Of a stretch of DNA of 64,000 nucleotides, positions 33,005 through 41,787 are shown one piece after another. Under the pieces are notes generated by a model. The model saw only the letters and a list, made by a program, of their open reading frames with translations, was not told where the DNA came from and searched no databases. Origin of the DNA: Polyangiaceae bacterium (GTDB lineage: Bacteria > Myxococcota_A > Polyangia > Polyangiales > Polyangiaceae). How positions within the stretch are numbered: position 1 is the stretch's first letter; each line of letters begins with the position of its first letter. A program made the translations under genes and the position numbers. The DNA is taken from contig JAICTZ010000012.1 of the NCBI GenBank assembly GCA_025936115.1, positions 124,001 to 188,000 of the forward strand, read 5' to 3'.

Positions 33005-35389
33005 TCAGAAGTAGTAGTCCCAAAGTTGCGTGGTGGCGTTGTTTGCGTCGCAGCTCGCGTCCACGACCGTGTTGCCGGGATCAGCCGGGCTCGTGGTGGT
33101 CAAGCAGCCCCCACCGATCGCGTGAATGACGCCGCTTAAGCTGAATTGAGAATTGAGGCCAGGCGTGCTCGAGCAATCGTTCCACAGAATGATGGGATTG
33201 CCTGAGGTCGTCGTGCCCGATTGGACGTTCGCGCACAAGCCCGTGTTGTTCGAGAGCGTGAGCCGGCCGCTGCCAGGCACGGAAAAGCGCTGCTTCGTGT
33301 CGCTGGCGTTGCAGGTCGCGAGGGTCAGCGCCTGCCCGAGCGCACCGGTCGAAGTGGTCGCTGCGACGCAGCTATTGGTGCCGCTCAGCCGAATCTGATC
33401 GTTCCTTAGCCCGCCGACCGGATGGAAGAAGTCCCACAGTTGTCCGCTTCCGCCAGCGCAGGCTTCGAGTCGCAGGCTGGTGCCGACGGCTTGCACGCAC
33501 ATGTTGCCCATCGCGCGCCATTCGACGCCGGTCGTGGTGAACCGCTCGTTCGCGGCCGTCGCGCTGCACGTGGCGCTCACGAGTGGGTTGCCCACGGCGC
33601 TGTTCGTCACGTTCAGGCAGCGTGAGTTGGCAGTCGTTTGGAAAGGCTCGTTCGCCGCGCCCGGGCGCGACCACGTGTCGTTCCAAGCGCCGCGACATGG
33701 GTACCCGACGATGGGCGTCCCGAGCGTGGTCGAAGCGTTCTGAACGTTGGCGCACTGGCCGCGGTAGCCGACGAGCGAACCGGTATACTTCCGACCGTAT
33801 GCTTTTTGCGCGCCGAGGACGTCCCAGGCCGAGAGCCCGTGGACGCTTGGCTTCGAGACACAATACTGCATGAGTGAAGACGGATCGGGTGACGTGCTCA
33901 GGTTGCTTCCCGCGATGTTGTTCGGCACTTGCCAAATCTGCCCGCCGCCGCCGGCGCAATCGAGGAGTTCCAGCTGGGTGCCGTTCGTCGTCGACGTGTT
34001 CGGATCGTTCAGGCAGCGGCCCGATTGAGGATTTTTAATCGTGCCGTCGTTCTGGATCGCCCAGATTTGACTCGCGCTCCCGGTACAAGCGTCGATTTCA
34101 ATCAGAGAATGATTGGCCGTGCCGTTGCCCGCGACGGTGAGGCATTTGCCTGCGACCCGCAGCGTGCCGTCGAGCGTGAGCGTCGAATTTTGGACGCTGT
34201 AGCCTTGGATGAAACTCTGCGAATCGCCCCGGTTGCAGTCGTACAGCTGAACAGCGGTTCCGTCGGTCGTGCTGTCCGCGCGTACGTCGACGCACTTGTT
34301 CGAATGCGATTGCAGTTGAATGGGGTTGCCCGGATAGGACCAGTGCTGGTTCGAGCCCGAATTGCACGTGTACACCTGAAGCTGTAGTCCGCTCTGGCCG
34401 GAGGGCACGTCCAAGCACAGGCCCGTGCTCGGGTTGGTGAGGTGGCGGTCGCTCGTCAGTGACCACTGCTGGTTCGAGCCGCCGTTGCAGCTGTAGAGCT
34501 GAACCTTCGTGCCGCTGCCGATCGGGCCAGCGCCGAAAATGTCGAGGCACTTGCCGTAAGCTCTCAGCGTACCGTCGAGCTGCGAGCCGCTCCAACCCTG
34601 CTGCCAATCCTGCTTGGTCGAGCCGTCACACGCAGCGACCTGAACCGCCGTGCCGTCCGGCATGGTCGAACCGTCGCTGTTGCCGCCGACCACCTCCAGA
34701 CACTGGAGGCCGAGGCCTTCGACGGTGATGGGGCCCGAGCCGCACTTCCAGCCCGTCCAATCGGGGCGTTCCCATTCGTGCTCGAAGCCGAGGGCGTGGC
34801 CGAATTCGTGCGGAATGTTGCTGCTCTCCGGATCGGTCGTCGTCAGCGCGGCGTCCCAATTGATCGAGATGTGCTCCGGTATGGTCGTCCGCTTGCCGAG
34901 CGGTGGGTCCGTCACGTCGCCGTCGCCGAAGTGCACCATCATCCACCCGGCGAAGTTACTCTCGACGTGCATGTTGGTTGCCGGATCGACGGCGCAAAAG
35001 CTCCAATTGACGAACTCTATGTTCGCGTAGCGCATCCAGGTGTTCTCGACCGCATGACGCACGAGGGGGATGAGCACCGACGGGGAGTACGTGTGGCCGT
35101 CGTCTGCTTGCGATTTGCCGTCGCAGTCGGTCGTGTCGGTCTGACCCGCACAGCGCACCGAGCCGTTCGACTGCAAAATCGGGCGCCGCGTGAAGCAGAC
35201 CGGGATGGTCGCCTGCGTGCCGACGACGCCGTTGTTGTTCCAGAGCGTTGTGCCGCTGGCGACGAACAAAGCTTCCGAGGCGCTTCCTAGCTCCGGCTGC
35301 TCAGCGGGGTCACCGCCAGAGCAAGCGCAAAGCATCACCGCGGCGGGCAGCCATCGTGCTCGCCGGGTGCACAAAATCGTTTCGATCAT
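33005..35389 (-). CDS. Metzincin-type zinc protease interrupted by ricin-type lectin trefoils
   Basis: 794 residues from the ATG at 35389, with GGGAAC upstream. Signal with lipobox-like MLCACSGGDP. The zinc site HEFGHALGFEH is at residues 194-204. The Met-turn and closing helix of the same domain (SLMQY at 505-509, LSAWDVLGAQKAYG at 519-532) appear only about 300 residues later. Between them lie two ricin-B-type trefoils with six QxW/QxF repeats (QDW, QQW, QHW, QSF, QIW, QIW, residues 221-490). About two more trefoils follow to the C-terminus, ending QLWDYYF. The protein should be a carbohydrate-targeted secreted protease. A near-consensus sigma-54 promoter lies upstream. A frame extending to 37048 is antisense shadow. 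Confidence 0.85.
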   Translation of the reverse strand: MIETILCTRRARWLPAAVMLCACSGGDPAEQPELGSASEALFVASGTTLWNNNGVVGTQATIPVCFTRRPILQSNGSVRCAGQTDTTDCDGKSQADDGHTYSPSVLIPLVRHAVENTWMRYANIEFVNWSFCAVDPATNMHVESNFAGWMMVHFGDGDVTDPPLGKRTTIPEHISINWDAALTTTDPESSNIPHEFGHALGFEHEWERPDWTGWKCGSGPITVEGLGLQCLEVVGGNSDGSTMPDGTAVQVAACDGSTKQDWQQGWSGSQLDGTLRAYGKCLDIFGAGPIGSGTKVQLYSCNGGSNQQWSLTSDRHLTNPSTGLCLDVPSGQSGLQLQVYTCNSGSNQHWSYPGNPIQLQSHSNKCVDVRADSTTDGTAVQLYDCNRGDSQSFIQGYSVQNSTLTLDGTLRVAGKCLTVAGNGTANHSLIEIDACTGSASQIWAIQNDGTIKNPQSGRCLNDPNTSTTNGTQLELLDCAGGGGQIWQVPNNIAGSNLSTSPDPSSLMQYCVSKPSVHGLSAWDVLGAQKAYGRKYTGSLVGYRGQCANVQNASTTLGTPIVGYPCRGAWNDTWSRPGAANEPFQTTANSRCLNVTNSAVGNPLVSATCSATAANERFTTTGVEWRAMGNMCVQAVGTSLRLEACAGGSGQLWDFFHPVGGLRNDQIRLSGTNSCVAATTSTGALGQALTLATCNASDTKQRFSVPGSGRLTLSNNTGLCANVQSGTTTSGNPIILWNDCSSTPGLNSQFSLSGVIHAIGGGCLTTTSPADPGNTVVDASCDANNATTQLWDYYF

Positions 35390-35488
35390 CGTGTTTCGTT
35401 CCCTTCGTGCGCCGCGGACCTCTGTCGTTTCGCCGCGGGCCGCCGTGTTGCGGCCCGCTCGCGTGTCTGCCTGGCGCGCGCCGCTCTC

Positions 35489-35504
35489 AGCAAGCCGCGT
35501 GCCG
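35489..35504 (-). promoter_or_regulatory. Sigma-54 (-24/-12) promoter for the lectin-protease gene
   Basis: Minus-strand sequence CGGCACGCGGCTTGCT fits the consensus TGGCAC-N5-TTGCW at all but the first position, with the required 10 bases between GG and GC. Transcription would start near 35479, about 90 bases before the ATG. The gene for a sigma-54 activator lies directly on the other side. Confidence 0.6.
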
Positions 35505-35603
35505 CCGCACGCGAGGCCGTTGTCGCTCCTGACGAGCGCGGAGGAAGCGTGTGGCGCTGGGGAAGGTGTTCGCGCTGAACACCGGTCGTGTTCGCCGTGG
35601 ACA

Positions 35604-35623
35604 GCCTCAGGAGCCGCTGAGGC
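35604..35623. promoter_or_regulatory. Candidate activator-binding inverted repeat
   Basis: GCCTCAG (35604-35610) and CTGAGGC (35617-35623) form a 7-bp-arm inverted repeat with a 6-base spacer. It lies about 100 to 120 bases upstream of the sigma-54 promoter and 52 upstream of the activator start, the usual place for an enhancer-binding-protein site. Confidence 0.4.
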
Positions 35624-35674
35624 GGCGCGTCGCGCCTTGGTGGAGCTAGCGCGCTGTGGTAGACGGACGGGTCG

Positions 35675-37036
35675 ATGGCGACCGGTGCAAGGCTCGAGGG
35701 TGGGGCGCGGGAGTTCGACACGGCCTCGACCGTGTCCACGGCGGGTGGCTCGTTCACCGCCACGGGCCGCGCACTGACCCGTCCCGGCCTTGTAACCATC
35801 TATCCGGTGCGGCACGACGAGGTTCCCTCGACTTGGTGCGTCAGTGGAGAGGCGTTCGTGGGGCGTAGCCGCGAGGCTCTCGTTCGCCTCGAGGACGAAC
35901 GCGTTTCGCGCCGGCACGCGAGCTTCGAACCGCGGCAAAACGGCTTCTTCGTGCGTGATCACGCCAGCCGGCACGGCACGTTCGCGGGGGGCGTGCGCGT
36001 TTCGGAGGAGGGCAGGCTCGTGCCCGTGGGGGGAGTCGTTCGCTGTGGCGACACGCTGCTGCTTTGCGTGGCGGACGTCGATCGCTTTCGCGCGCGTCCG
36101 CGCCGCAGCGACGGAGCGCGACTTGGTCTCTCCGAGACCATGCTCGCTGGGCCCGACCTCGCGGCGGTTTGGGATGAGGCCGCGCGGGCCGCGTCTCTCG
36201 GGGAGCCCGTCTTGATTGTGGGTGAGAGCGGCAGCGGTAAGGAATGCGTCGCGCGGATGCTGCATGCGGCGCGCGACGTGCCCGGGCCGTTCGTCGGCAT
36301 CAACGTGAGCGCCATACCCGAGCCGCTCTTCGAATCGGAGCTCTTCGGACACGAGCGTGGCGCGTTCACCGGCGCCGTCAGCGCGAATCTCGGCACGTTC
36401 CGCGAGGCCGAGCGCGGCGTCCTCTTTCTCGACGAGGTCGGCGACCTGAAGCTCGAGGTACAGGCCAAGTTGCTCCGCGCGCTCGATCGGTACGAAATTC
36501 GGCCACTCGGCGCGCGGACAGGCGTGCGCGTGAACACGCACGTCGTGAGCGCCACGAGCCGCGATCTGAAGCGCGCCTGTGACGAGCGAGCCTTTCGCAC
36601 TGACCTTTACTATCGTCTCGCCGGCATCGTGATCCGGGTGCCGCCGCTGAGTGAACGTCCGGGCGACGTCCTGTTGCTCGCGAACGAAGTCCTGCGCCAG
36701 CGGTCTTCTTCCTTGAAGCTCTCCGCCGACGCCGCGGAACGCTTGGCCCTGGGACGCTGGGAGGGCAACGCTCGGCAGCTCCGGTACGCGCTCGCGCGAG
36801 CGATGAGCCGCGCCGAGCTTCGTTCGGACCGCCGCATTCTGGACGAGGACCTGCCCGAGCTCACCGCTTGCACTGGCGAGGGCGAGCTGACGCTCGAGCG
36901 CGTTCAAGGCGCGCTGGACCGTTCCGGCGGCATCGCCAGCCATGCGGCGCGGTCGCTCGGCGTGTCGCGGACGACCTTCTACAAGACGATCAAGCGCCTG
37001 AACGGCCACCTTTCGCCGGCCGCGCCGAAGAAATGA
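35675..37036 (+). CDS. FHA-domain sigma-54-dependent transcriptional activator
   Basis: 453 residues. The N-terminal third holds an FHA phosphothreonine-binding domain (FVGRSREALVRLEDERVSRR plus the later SRHGT). The central AAA+ domain has Walker A VGESGSGKE, the sigma-54-contacting GAFTGA loop, Walker B VLFLDEVGDL and an arginine-finger region near RTDLYYRLAG. The C-terminal Fis-like helix-turn-helix reads SHAARSLGVSRTTFYKTIKR. There is no classical receiver domain, so a Ser/Thr kinase probably controls it, and one is encoded next with a four-base overlap. A sigma-54 promoter for the divergent protease gene is the obvious target. Confidence 0.93.
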   Translation: MATGARLEGGAREFDTASTVSTAGGSFTATGRALTRPGLVTIYPVRHDEVPSTWCVSGEAFVGRSREALVRLEDERVSRRHASFEPRQNGFFVRDHASRHGTFAGGVRVSEEGRLVPVGGVVRCGDTLLLCVADVDRFRARPRRSDGARLGLSETMLAGPDLAAVWDEAARAASLGEPVLIVGESGSGKECVARMLHAARDVPGPFVGINVSAIPEPLFESELFGHERGAFTGAVSANLGTFREAERGVLFLDEVGDLKLEVQAKLLRALDRYEIRPLGARTGVRVNTHVVSATSRDLKRACDERAFRTDLYYRLAGIVIRVPPLSERPGDVLLLANEVLRQRSSSLKLSADAAERLALGRWEGNARQLRYALARAMSRAELRSDRRILDEDLPELTACTGEGELTLERVQGALDRSGGIASHAARSLGVSRTTFYKTIKRLNGHLSPAAPKK

Positions 37037-38571
37037 CCGAGCCCGCACGGGAAATGTTCACGGATTCGTTCGGTCTCCTCGGCGCAATCGTCGATGGTCG
37101 CTACCGGGTCGAACGGATTGCGGGTCAGGGCGGCTTCGGCGTCGTGTACCGAGCGCATCATCTGGGGTTCGACTCCGCGATCGCGCTCAAGGTGCTGCGC
37201 CTGCCCGCGCCCGAGTCGGAAGCACGAAGACACGCGCGCATCGCGAGCTTCCAGCGCGAGGGGCGCATGCTGTTCGAGTTGTCGCTCCTGCACCCCGCCA
37301 TCGTGCGCGCGTTCGAAACCGGCACGCTCGTCGGCGTCGATGGTTCGGCCGTGCCGTACCTCGCTCTCGAATGGCTCGAGGGCGTTTCGCTCGAGCGCGA
37401 GCTCTGTCAGCGGCGGACGCAGCATCTAGCGCCCTTCACGCTGTCGGAGGTGTTGACGCTCCTCCGCGAGCCCGTCGCGGGACTCGCGCGCGCCCACGCT
37501 CGCGGCATCGCACACCGCGACATCAAGCCGGCGAACCTGTTCGTCAGCGAACGCGACGGTGAACAGCAGGTCAAAATCCTCGATTTCGGCATCGCCAAGC
37601 TGGTCGGAGACGCGGGCGAACCAGGCGAGCATCGCGCCGTGACACTCGCCGCGACGGGCGCTTTCACCCCGCTTTACGCCGCACCGGAACAGTGGCTCGC
37701 AGCGCTCGGCTCGACGGGACCTTGGACCGACGTGCACGCGCTCGCGCTCGTCTGTGTGGAGATGCTCACGGGTCGACCCGCCTTGGCGGGCAACGGCGGC
37801 GAACTCCAAGCCGCGTGCGTCGACGCCGCGCGCCGACCGACTCCCGCCGCCAAGGGGCTCGATCTACCGGACGCCGTGGAAGCGGTGTTCGCCCGCGCCC
37901 TCGCTCGCGAACCGCAGCAGCGCTTCGACGCTGCCGACCACTTCTGGCACGCGCTGTGCGACGCCGCCGCCTGGTCGCCGGCCGAAGGCCGCGCCTGGGT
38001 TGCGCTGACTGCTCGCCCCTTGTGCGAGGATCAGAGCGTGGAGGCCGTGGTGCGCCCGTCCAAACGTCCGAGTCCCGGCGTGTCGTCGGGGGCGACGACG
38101 ACGGCCGGTACCGCCTCGGGCACCCGGGCATCCGTGACGCCGCGCGTGAAGTCAGCTCGAAATCGTTTCCGGTTTCTGCTGCCGCTCGCCGGCCTGGCGG
38201 TTGCCAGCGTCGCTTGGGCTCTCCATAGCTTGCCGCGGGATCGGCCATCGACCGTTGTCCGGGCCGCGAGCGCGGACCCGAACGCGTCGCACGCCATTTC
38301 TACGGCGCCTGCGGTCGTCGCTCCCGCTGCCCAAACGCCGGTGCTCGCGTCCCCGCGAGCGACGCCGTTAGTGGAAGCGCGCTCGCCCCAGCGATACCCG
38401 CGGGCGTTTGCGCGTCCTCGCGCTCAGCTGAAGCCGGCGGCGCCGCTCGCGTCGAGCACGGCCGGCGCGTACCCGAGATCCACGCCGCCGGGCACCCTGC
38501 CCGATGACCTGAGCTCGATTCCAAACGTCGCATTGAACCTCGATGACCCGGCGCTCGTTGTGCGCAAATAG
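37033..38571 (+). CDS. Transmembrane Ser/Thr protein kinase
   Basis: 512 residues from the ATG at 37033 that overlaps the activator stop; the frame upstream is shadow. Hanks-type kinase: Gly-loop GQGGFGVV (31-38), Lys53 in IALKVL, catalytic loop HRDIKPANL (161-169), DFG at 184-186 and AAPEQW. The activation segment is unusually Ala/Gly-rich. After the kinase domain comes a Pro/Ser/Thr linker, one membrane helix (FRFLLPLAGLAVASVAWAL, around 380-400) and an extracytoplasmic Ala/Pro-rich tail ending DDPALVVRK. It probably phosphorylates the partner activator, whose FHA domain would then bind phosphothreonine. This is inferred from operon order. Confidence 0.93.
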   Translation: MTEPAREMFTDSFGLLGAIVDGRYRVERIAGQGGFGVVYRAHHLGFDSAIALKVLRLPAPESEARRHARIASFQREGRMLFELSLLHPAIVRAFETGTLVGVDGSAVPYLALEWLEGVSLERELCQRRTQHLAPFTLSEVLTLLREPVAGLARAHARGIAHRDIKPANLFVSERDGEQQVKILDFGIAKLVGDAGEPGEHRAVTLAATGAFTPLYAAPEQWLAALGSTGPWTDVHALALVCVEMLTGRPALAGNGGELQAACVDAARRPTPAAKGLDLPDAVEAVFARALAREPQQRFDAADHFWHALCDAAAWSPAEGRAWVALTARPLCEDQSVEAVVRPSKRPSPGVSSGATTTAGTASGTRASVTPRVKSARNRFRFLLPLAGLAVASVAWALHSLPRDRPSTVVRAASADPNASHAISTAPAVVAPAAQTPVLASPRATPLVEARSPQRYPRAFARPRAQLKPAAPLASSTAGAYPRSTPPGTLPDDLSSIPNVALNLDDPALVVRK

Positions 38572-39592
38572 TCGGCCGCGCCACCTGGCACGTGTGACGG
38601 CCCTGACCACGGTGCTCTGCGGGGTCGCATCACCGTCACGCGCGCAAGACGCGACCGAGCCGCCCCACGAGCGTGCCGAACGGCTCTTCCTCGAGGGACG
38701 CGCCGCCCTCAAGCAAGCAGACTACGACGCAGCATGCGACAAGCTCGCGGAAAGCGAACGGCTCGAGCAGGCGGTAGGCACGTTGCTCAACTGGGGCGTG
38801 TGCCTGGAAAAGAAGCAGCAGCGTGCGGCTGCATGGGCGGCGTATCGCGACGCGCTCGAGCTTGCGCGTGAGTCGGACAGCGCTGGCCCGCAGCGGTTCG
38901 CGCGCCAACGGCTCGCCGAGCTCGAGGCCGACCTCGTGAAACTGACTCTTGTGCCGCCGCCTTCGCCGCCCGCTGGCCTAGTCATTACGCTCGACGGAGT
39001 CGCCGTCGCTGCAGAACACTGGCAACGCCCGGTCGCCGTCGAGCTCGGCGCTCATGTCATCGAAGCCAGCGCGCCAGGCCGAAGTCGTTGGTCGCAAACG
39101 GTCGACGCGCTCGAAGGGGGGACGGAACGCGTCGTCGTGGTCGAGTCTCCGCTCCTCCCGGCCGACGCAGCGTCGCCGCCGCCCGCCGCGCAGGCGCTCG
39201 GCGCACAGCCCCTTGGCGCCCAGCCGTTCGCCGCGCAACCGCTTGCGCCCCAACCAGAGAAGCCGAGTGTCTTCCACGCGCGCTGGGTCGTCCCCACGGC
39301 CATTGCCGTCGTGGGCCTTGCCGCCACGGCGTACTTCGGTGCACGCGCTGCTTCGGCATGGCAGACGCGTCAGGTGCACTGCTCCGGAGGTGACTGCGAC
39401 GCGACGGCCGTCGACGCTTCGCAGCGCGCTGCACGCTTTGCGCGCCTGGCGGACGTGAGCGGGGTCGTGACGGCGACGGCGGCGGTGACTTCGGTCTGTT
39501 TGGGTGTCGGCTGGGCGCGCGAACGCTCAGCGGCCGCTGGCACGCATCGAGCACAGTGGACGCCGGTGGTGCGCGTCGGAGGGAGCTTCTAA
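38543..39592 (+). CDS. TPR/PEGA-like secreted or membrane protein
   Basis: 349 residues, starting 29 bases inside the kinase gene. An N-terminal signal-like segment (VTALTTVLCGVASPSRAQ) is followed by tetratricopeptide-like helices (AERLFLEGRAALKQADYDAA, GTLLNWGVCLEKKQQRAAAW). A PEGA-like strand region (VITLDGVAVAAEHWQRPVAV) comes next, then an Ala/Pro/Gln linker with repeated AQPLGAQP units, and two C-terminal hydrophobic helices (WVVPTAIAVVGLAATAYFGA; VSGVVTATAAVTSVCLGVGW). This layout is common next to Ser/Thr kinases in myxobacteria and may form the envelope part of the signalling unit. The ATG position is not fixed by a Shine-Dalgarno sequence. Confidence 0.75.
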   Translation: MTRRSLCANSRPRHLARVTALTTVLCGVASPSRAQDATEPPHERAERLFLEGRAALKQADYDAACDKLAESERLEQAVGTLLNWGVCLEKKQQRAAAWAAYRDALELARESDSAGPQRFARQRLAELEADLVKLTLVPPPSPPAGLVITLDGVAVAAEHWQRPVAVELGAHVIEASAPGRSRWSQTVDALEGGTERVVVVESPLLPADAASPPPAAQALGAQPLGAQPFAAQPLAPQPEKPSVFHARWVVPTAIAVVGLAATAYFGARAASAWQTRQVHCSGGDCDATAVDASQRAARFARLADVSGVVTATAAVTSVCLGVGWARERSAAAGTHRAQWTPVVRVGGSF

Positions 39593-40839
39593 TGCGAAGC
39601 GGCGGTCTACGCGCGACTGGCAAATTGTGCCTCGTGGGCCTGGCGAGCCTCGGTTGTGAATCGTTGCTCGGCCTCGAGCCGACGGAGCTCGGTGCACGAC
39701 ATTCTAGCGGGGGCTCGCGTGACGTGGCGGGACTTGCCGGCAGCGAACCGAACGTGCTTCAGACGCCGAGCGGAGGTGGGGCGAAGTCGCGCGATCCCGG
39801 CGCGCAGAGCGGAAACGTCGGTGCGGGTGGGCGCGCCGGCGCGGGTGCAGGCGGCGCGTCGGGCGGCGCCGGCAGGCCGGCGCGTGAGGCTGGCGGGACG
39901 ACACCGGGCCTCGACGAACCCGGGGGAAGCGGCGCGGGCGAGGGTGGCGCCGATGCGAGCGGAGGCGGCGCGGGTGAGGGCGGCGACCATGCGGGCGGAG
40001 GCGGAGCGGGGTCGAACGCCGGAGGGAACGGGGGCGGACTCGGGGAGGCAGGTGTTGCGGGTCTCGGCCAGCTCGCAAAAGGCGCGATCCGGGCGGCGGA
40101 CGATCGCTGTCTCTCGATCGTACGCGCCAGCGGACCGAGCGTCACGGACGCGCGTGTCATGTTGCGCTCCTGCGGCGACGATCCGAAACAGAGCTGGAGT
40201 CGCGATCCCGAATCTCACTTGCACGCGGCTGCACTTTCGGACGCAGTTCTCTTCGCGCCTGCGGAAGACGTTACGCTGACGGGTCTCACCGTGGCTGCGG
40301 CGCACGAGCCGCCGCTCGAGGACGAGCTCTGGTCGTTCGAAAGCGTGCACGTCATGAACGACGCAGGTCTGTGTCTCGACGTCCCGAGCGGGCAATTCTC
40401 GGACCGCCTCGTGCAGCTCTCGGACTGTCATCCCGGCGAGCCGCAGATTTGGTCGATCACGGCCGCCGGCCAGATCGAACAACAATCGTACTGCTTCGAT
40501 CTGCCGTCCGACTACGACGCCGACAACAGCCGCTTCCAGGTGTACTGGTGCTCCACACCGCCGTCGAGCAATCAGCAATTCGTCTTCGACGCTGGGCGGC
40601 TCCAACCGTTCGACAGCCTGAAGTGCGTCGCGGTCAGCGGCGATCCCACGATCTCCGACGCGGCGCTCGTGACGGCCGCGTGCGATCGCTCGCAGCCGCG
40701 CCCCGTCGCTCAGTCGTTCTACCTGCACGGCCCGATCCAGAATCAGGGCCTCTGCCTCACGATGTCGCTCGACTCCGACCAAGTGAGGCTCGCAGCGTGC
40801 GACGGGAGCAGCGGCCAGAACTGGGACTATTACTTCTGA
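39592..40839 (+). CDS. Ricin-type lectin lipoprotein
   Basis: 415 residues. The ATG at 39592 shares one base with the upstream stop (TAATG); a longer frame from 39556 is unlikely. Signal with lipobox LASLGCESLLG, then about 125 residues of Gly/Ala linker. The C-terminal half holds ricin-B-like repeats with QxW-type motifs (KQSWSRDP, EPQIWSITAAG, NQQFVFDAG, SGQNWDYYF). It ends in the same WDYYF as the divergent lectin-protease. As last gene of the kinase/activator operon it may sense or bind the glycan that the protease targets. Confidence 0.8.
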   Translation: MRSGGLRATGKLCLVGLASLGCESLLGLEPTELGARHSSGGSRDVAGLAGSEPNVLQTPSGGGAKSRDPGAQSGNVGAGGRAGAGAGGASGGAGRPAREAGGTTPGLDEPGGSGAGEGGADASGGGAGEGGDHAGGGGAGSNAGGNGGGLGEAGVAGLGQLAKGAIRAADDRCLSIVRASGPSVTDARVMLRSCGDDPKQSWSRDPESHLHAAALSDAVLFAPAEDVTLTGLTVAAAHEPPLEDELWSFESVHVMNDAGLCLDVPSGQFSDRLVQLSDCHPGEPQIWSITAAGQIEQQSYCFDLPSDYDADNSRFQVYWCSTPPSSNQQFVFDAGRLQPFDSLKCVAVSGDPTISDAALVTAACDRSQPRPVAQSFYLHGPIQNQGLCLTMSLDSDQVRLAACDGSSGQNWDYYF

Positions 40840-40906
40840 AGCCGTCGCACCCTGCGCTTCGAGCAAGCGTTGCTCTCTGCGAAGCGATTGCGCACAATCG
40901 AGAGAC

Positions 40907-41482
40907 GTGAGTGCCGACATGGACATGCCGTATCGAGACAAGTGGCAGGCCGAAATCGCGGAGCTGCGGCGGGTGCTCGCCAGCCTGCCGCTGAAAGAGG
41001 AGCGCAAGTGGGGTAAGCCCACCTACACGGTGGACGGGAAGAACGTCGTGATCCTGCAACCCTTCAAGGAGTACTTCGGGCTCGGCTTCTTTCAGGGCGC
41101 TCTGCTGAAGGACCGGAAGAAGCTGCTCGTGCAGCTCGGTCAGGTGCAGGCCGGCCGCGTGATGAAGTTCACGAGCGCGAAGGAAATCAAAGCGAAGGCG
41201 GCGACGATCAAAACGTACGTGCGCGAGGCCATCGCCGTCGAGAAGGCCGGCCTGCGCATCGAGCCGAAGAAGACCTCGGATTTTCCCGTACCCGACGAGC
41301 TGACTGAGCGCTTCCGAAAAGATCCGCGTTTCAAGCGCGCTTTCGCCGCGCTCACGCCGGGACGGCAGCGTGGTTACCTCTACCACTTTGCCGGGGCGAA
41401 GCAGCCGTCGACGCGCGCGGCCCGCATCGAAAAGGCGATGCCGGCGATATTCGAAGGCAGAGGCTTTTTGGAGAGGCGCTAG
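40907..41482 (+). CDS. YdeI/OmpD-associated family protein (DUF1801-like)
   Basis: 191 residues, cytosolic. The N-terminal part (EERKWGKPTYTVDGKNVVIL, FKEYFGLGFFQGALLKD) matches the DUF1801/YdeI fold, and the C-terminal Lys/Arg-rich segment (GRQRGYLYHFAGAKQPSTRA) is the typical YdeI ending. The family has been linked to antimicrobial peptide tolerance in enteric bacteria; here the role is unknown. The start could be the GTG at 40907 or an ATG four or six codons later. Monocistronic by position. Confidence 0.8.
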   Translation: MSADMDMPYRDKWQAEIAELRRVLASLPLKEERKWGKPTYTVDGKNVVILQPFKEYFGLGFFQGALLKDRKKLLVQLGQVQAGRVMKFTSAKEIKAKAATIKTYVREAIAVEKAGLRIEPKKTSDFPVPDELTERFRKDPRFKRAFAALTPGRQRGYLYHFAGAKQPSTRAARIEKAMPAIFEGRGFLERR

Positions 41483-41787
41483 CCGCCGAGAAGCGAGCCG
41501 ACCGACACGAAACAACGAAGCTTCGAGCGCAGCTAGCGGGACGCCTATCGCAAGCTCCTGGGGTTCCGCTCCAAACGCTGCTCCTCCGTACGGGAAGAAG
41601 CGGCGGCGCTCATTCTCGCGGCGACCCTGGAAAGGGCGGTGCACGAGGCCGCGCGCCGAAAGGCGCGTCCCACGAAAGTCCGTCGACGGGTCCGCAGCGC
41701 AGCTGCGACTGCAGTTCACCTACACAAGTCGCCGCCTCAAGACAGTGGTCCATGCAGCTCTTGCCCCGCCCCGCCAAAGGTTCCGTC
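41483..41787. other. Intergenic region without a supported gene
   Basis: 305 bases. A start-less open frame (41540-41790) reads LGFRSKRCSSVREEAAALIL and further helical Lys/Arg-rich residues, but it has a stop just upstream, no start codon and no convincing homology. No promoter could be assigned. The upstream in-frame ATG of the next gene (41752) lies at its end. Confidence 0.5.

Noticed and set aside
33005-37048. A 1347-residue minus-strand open frame.
   Set aside because: Only 33005-35389 has a signal peptide and domains; the rest is antisense to the sigma-54 activator gene with Arg/Ala-rich shadow sequence.
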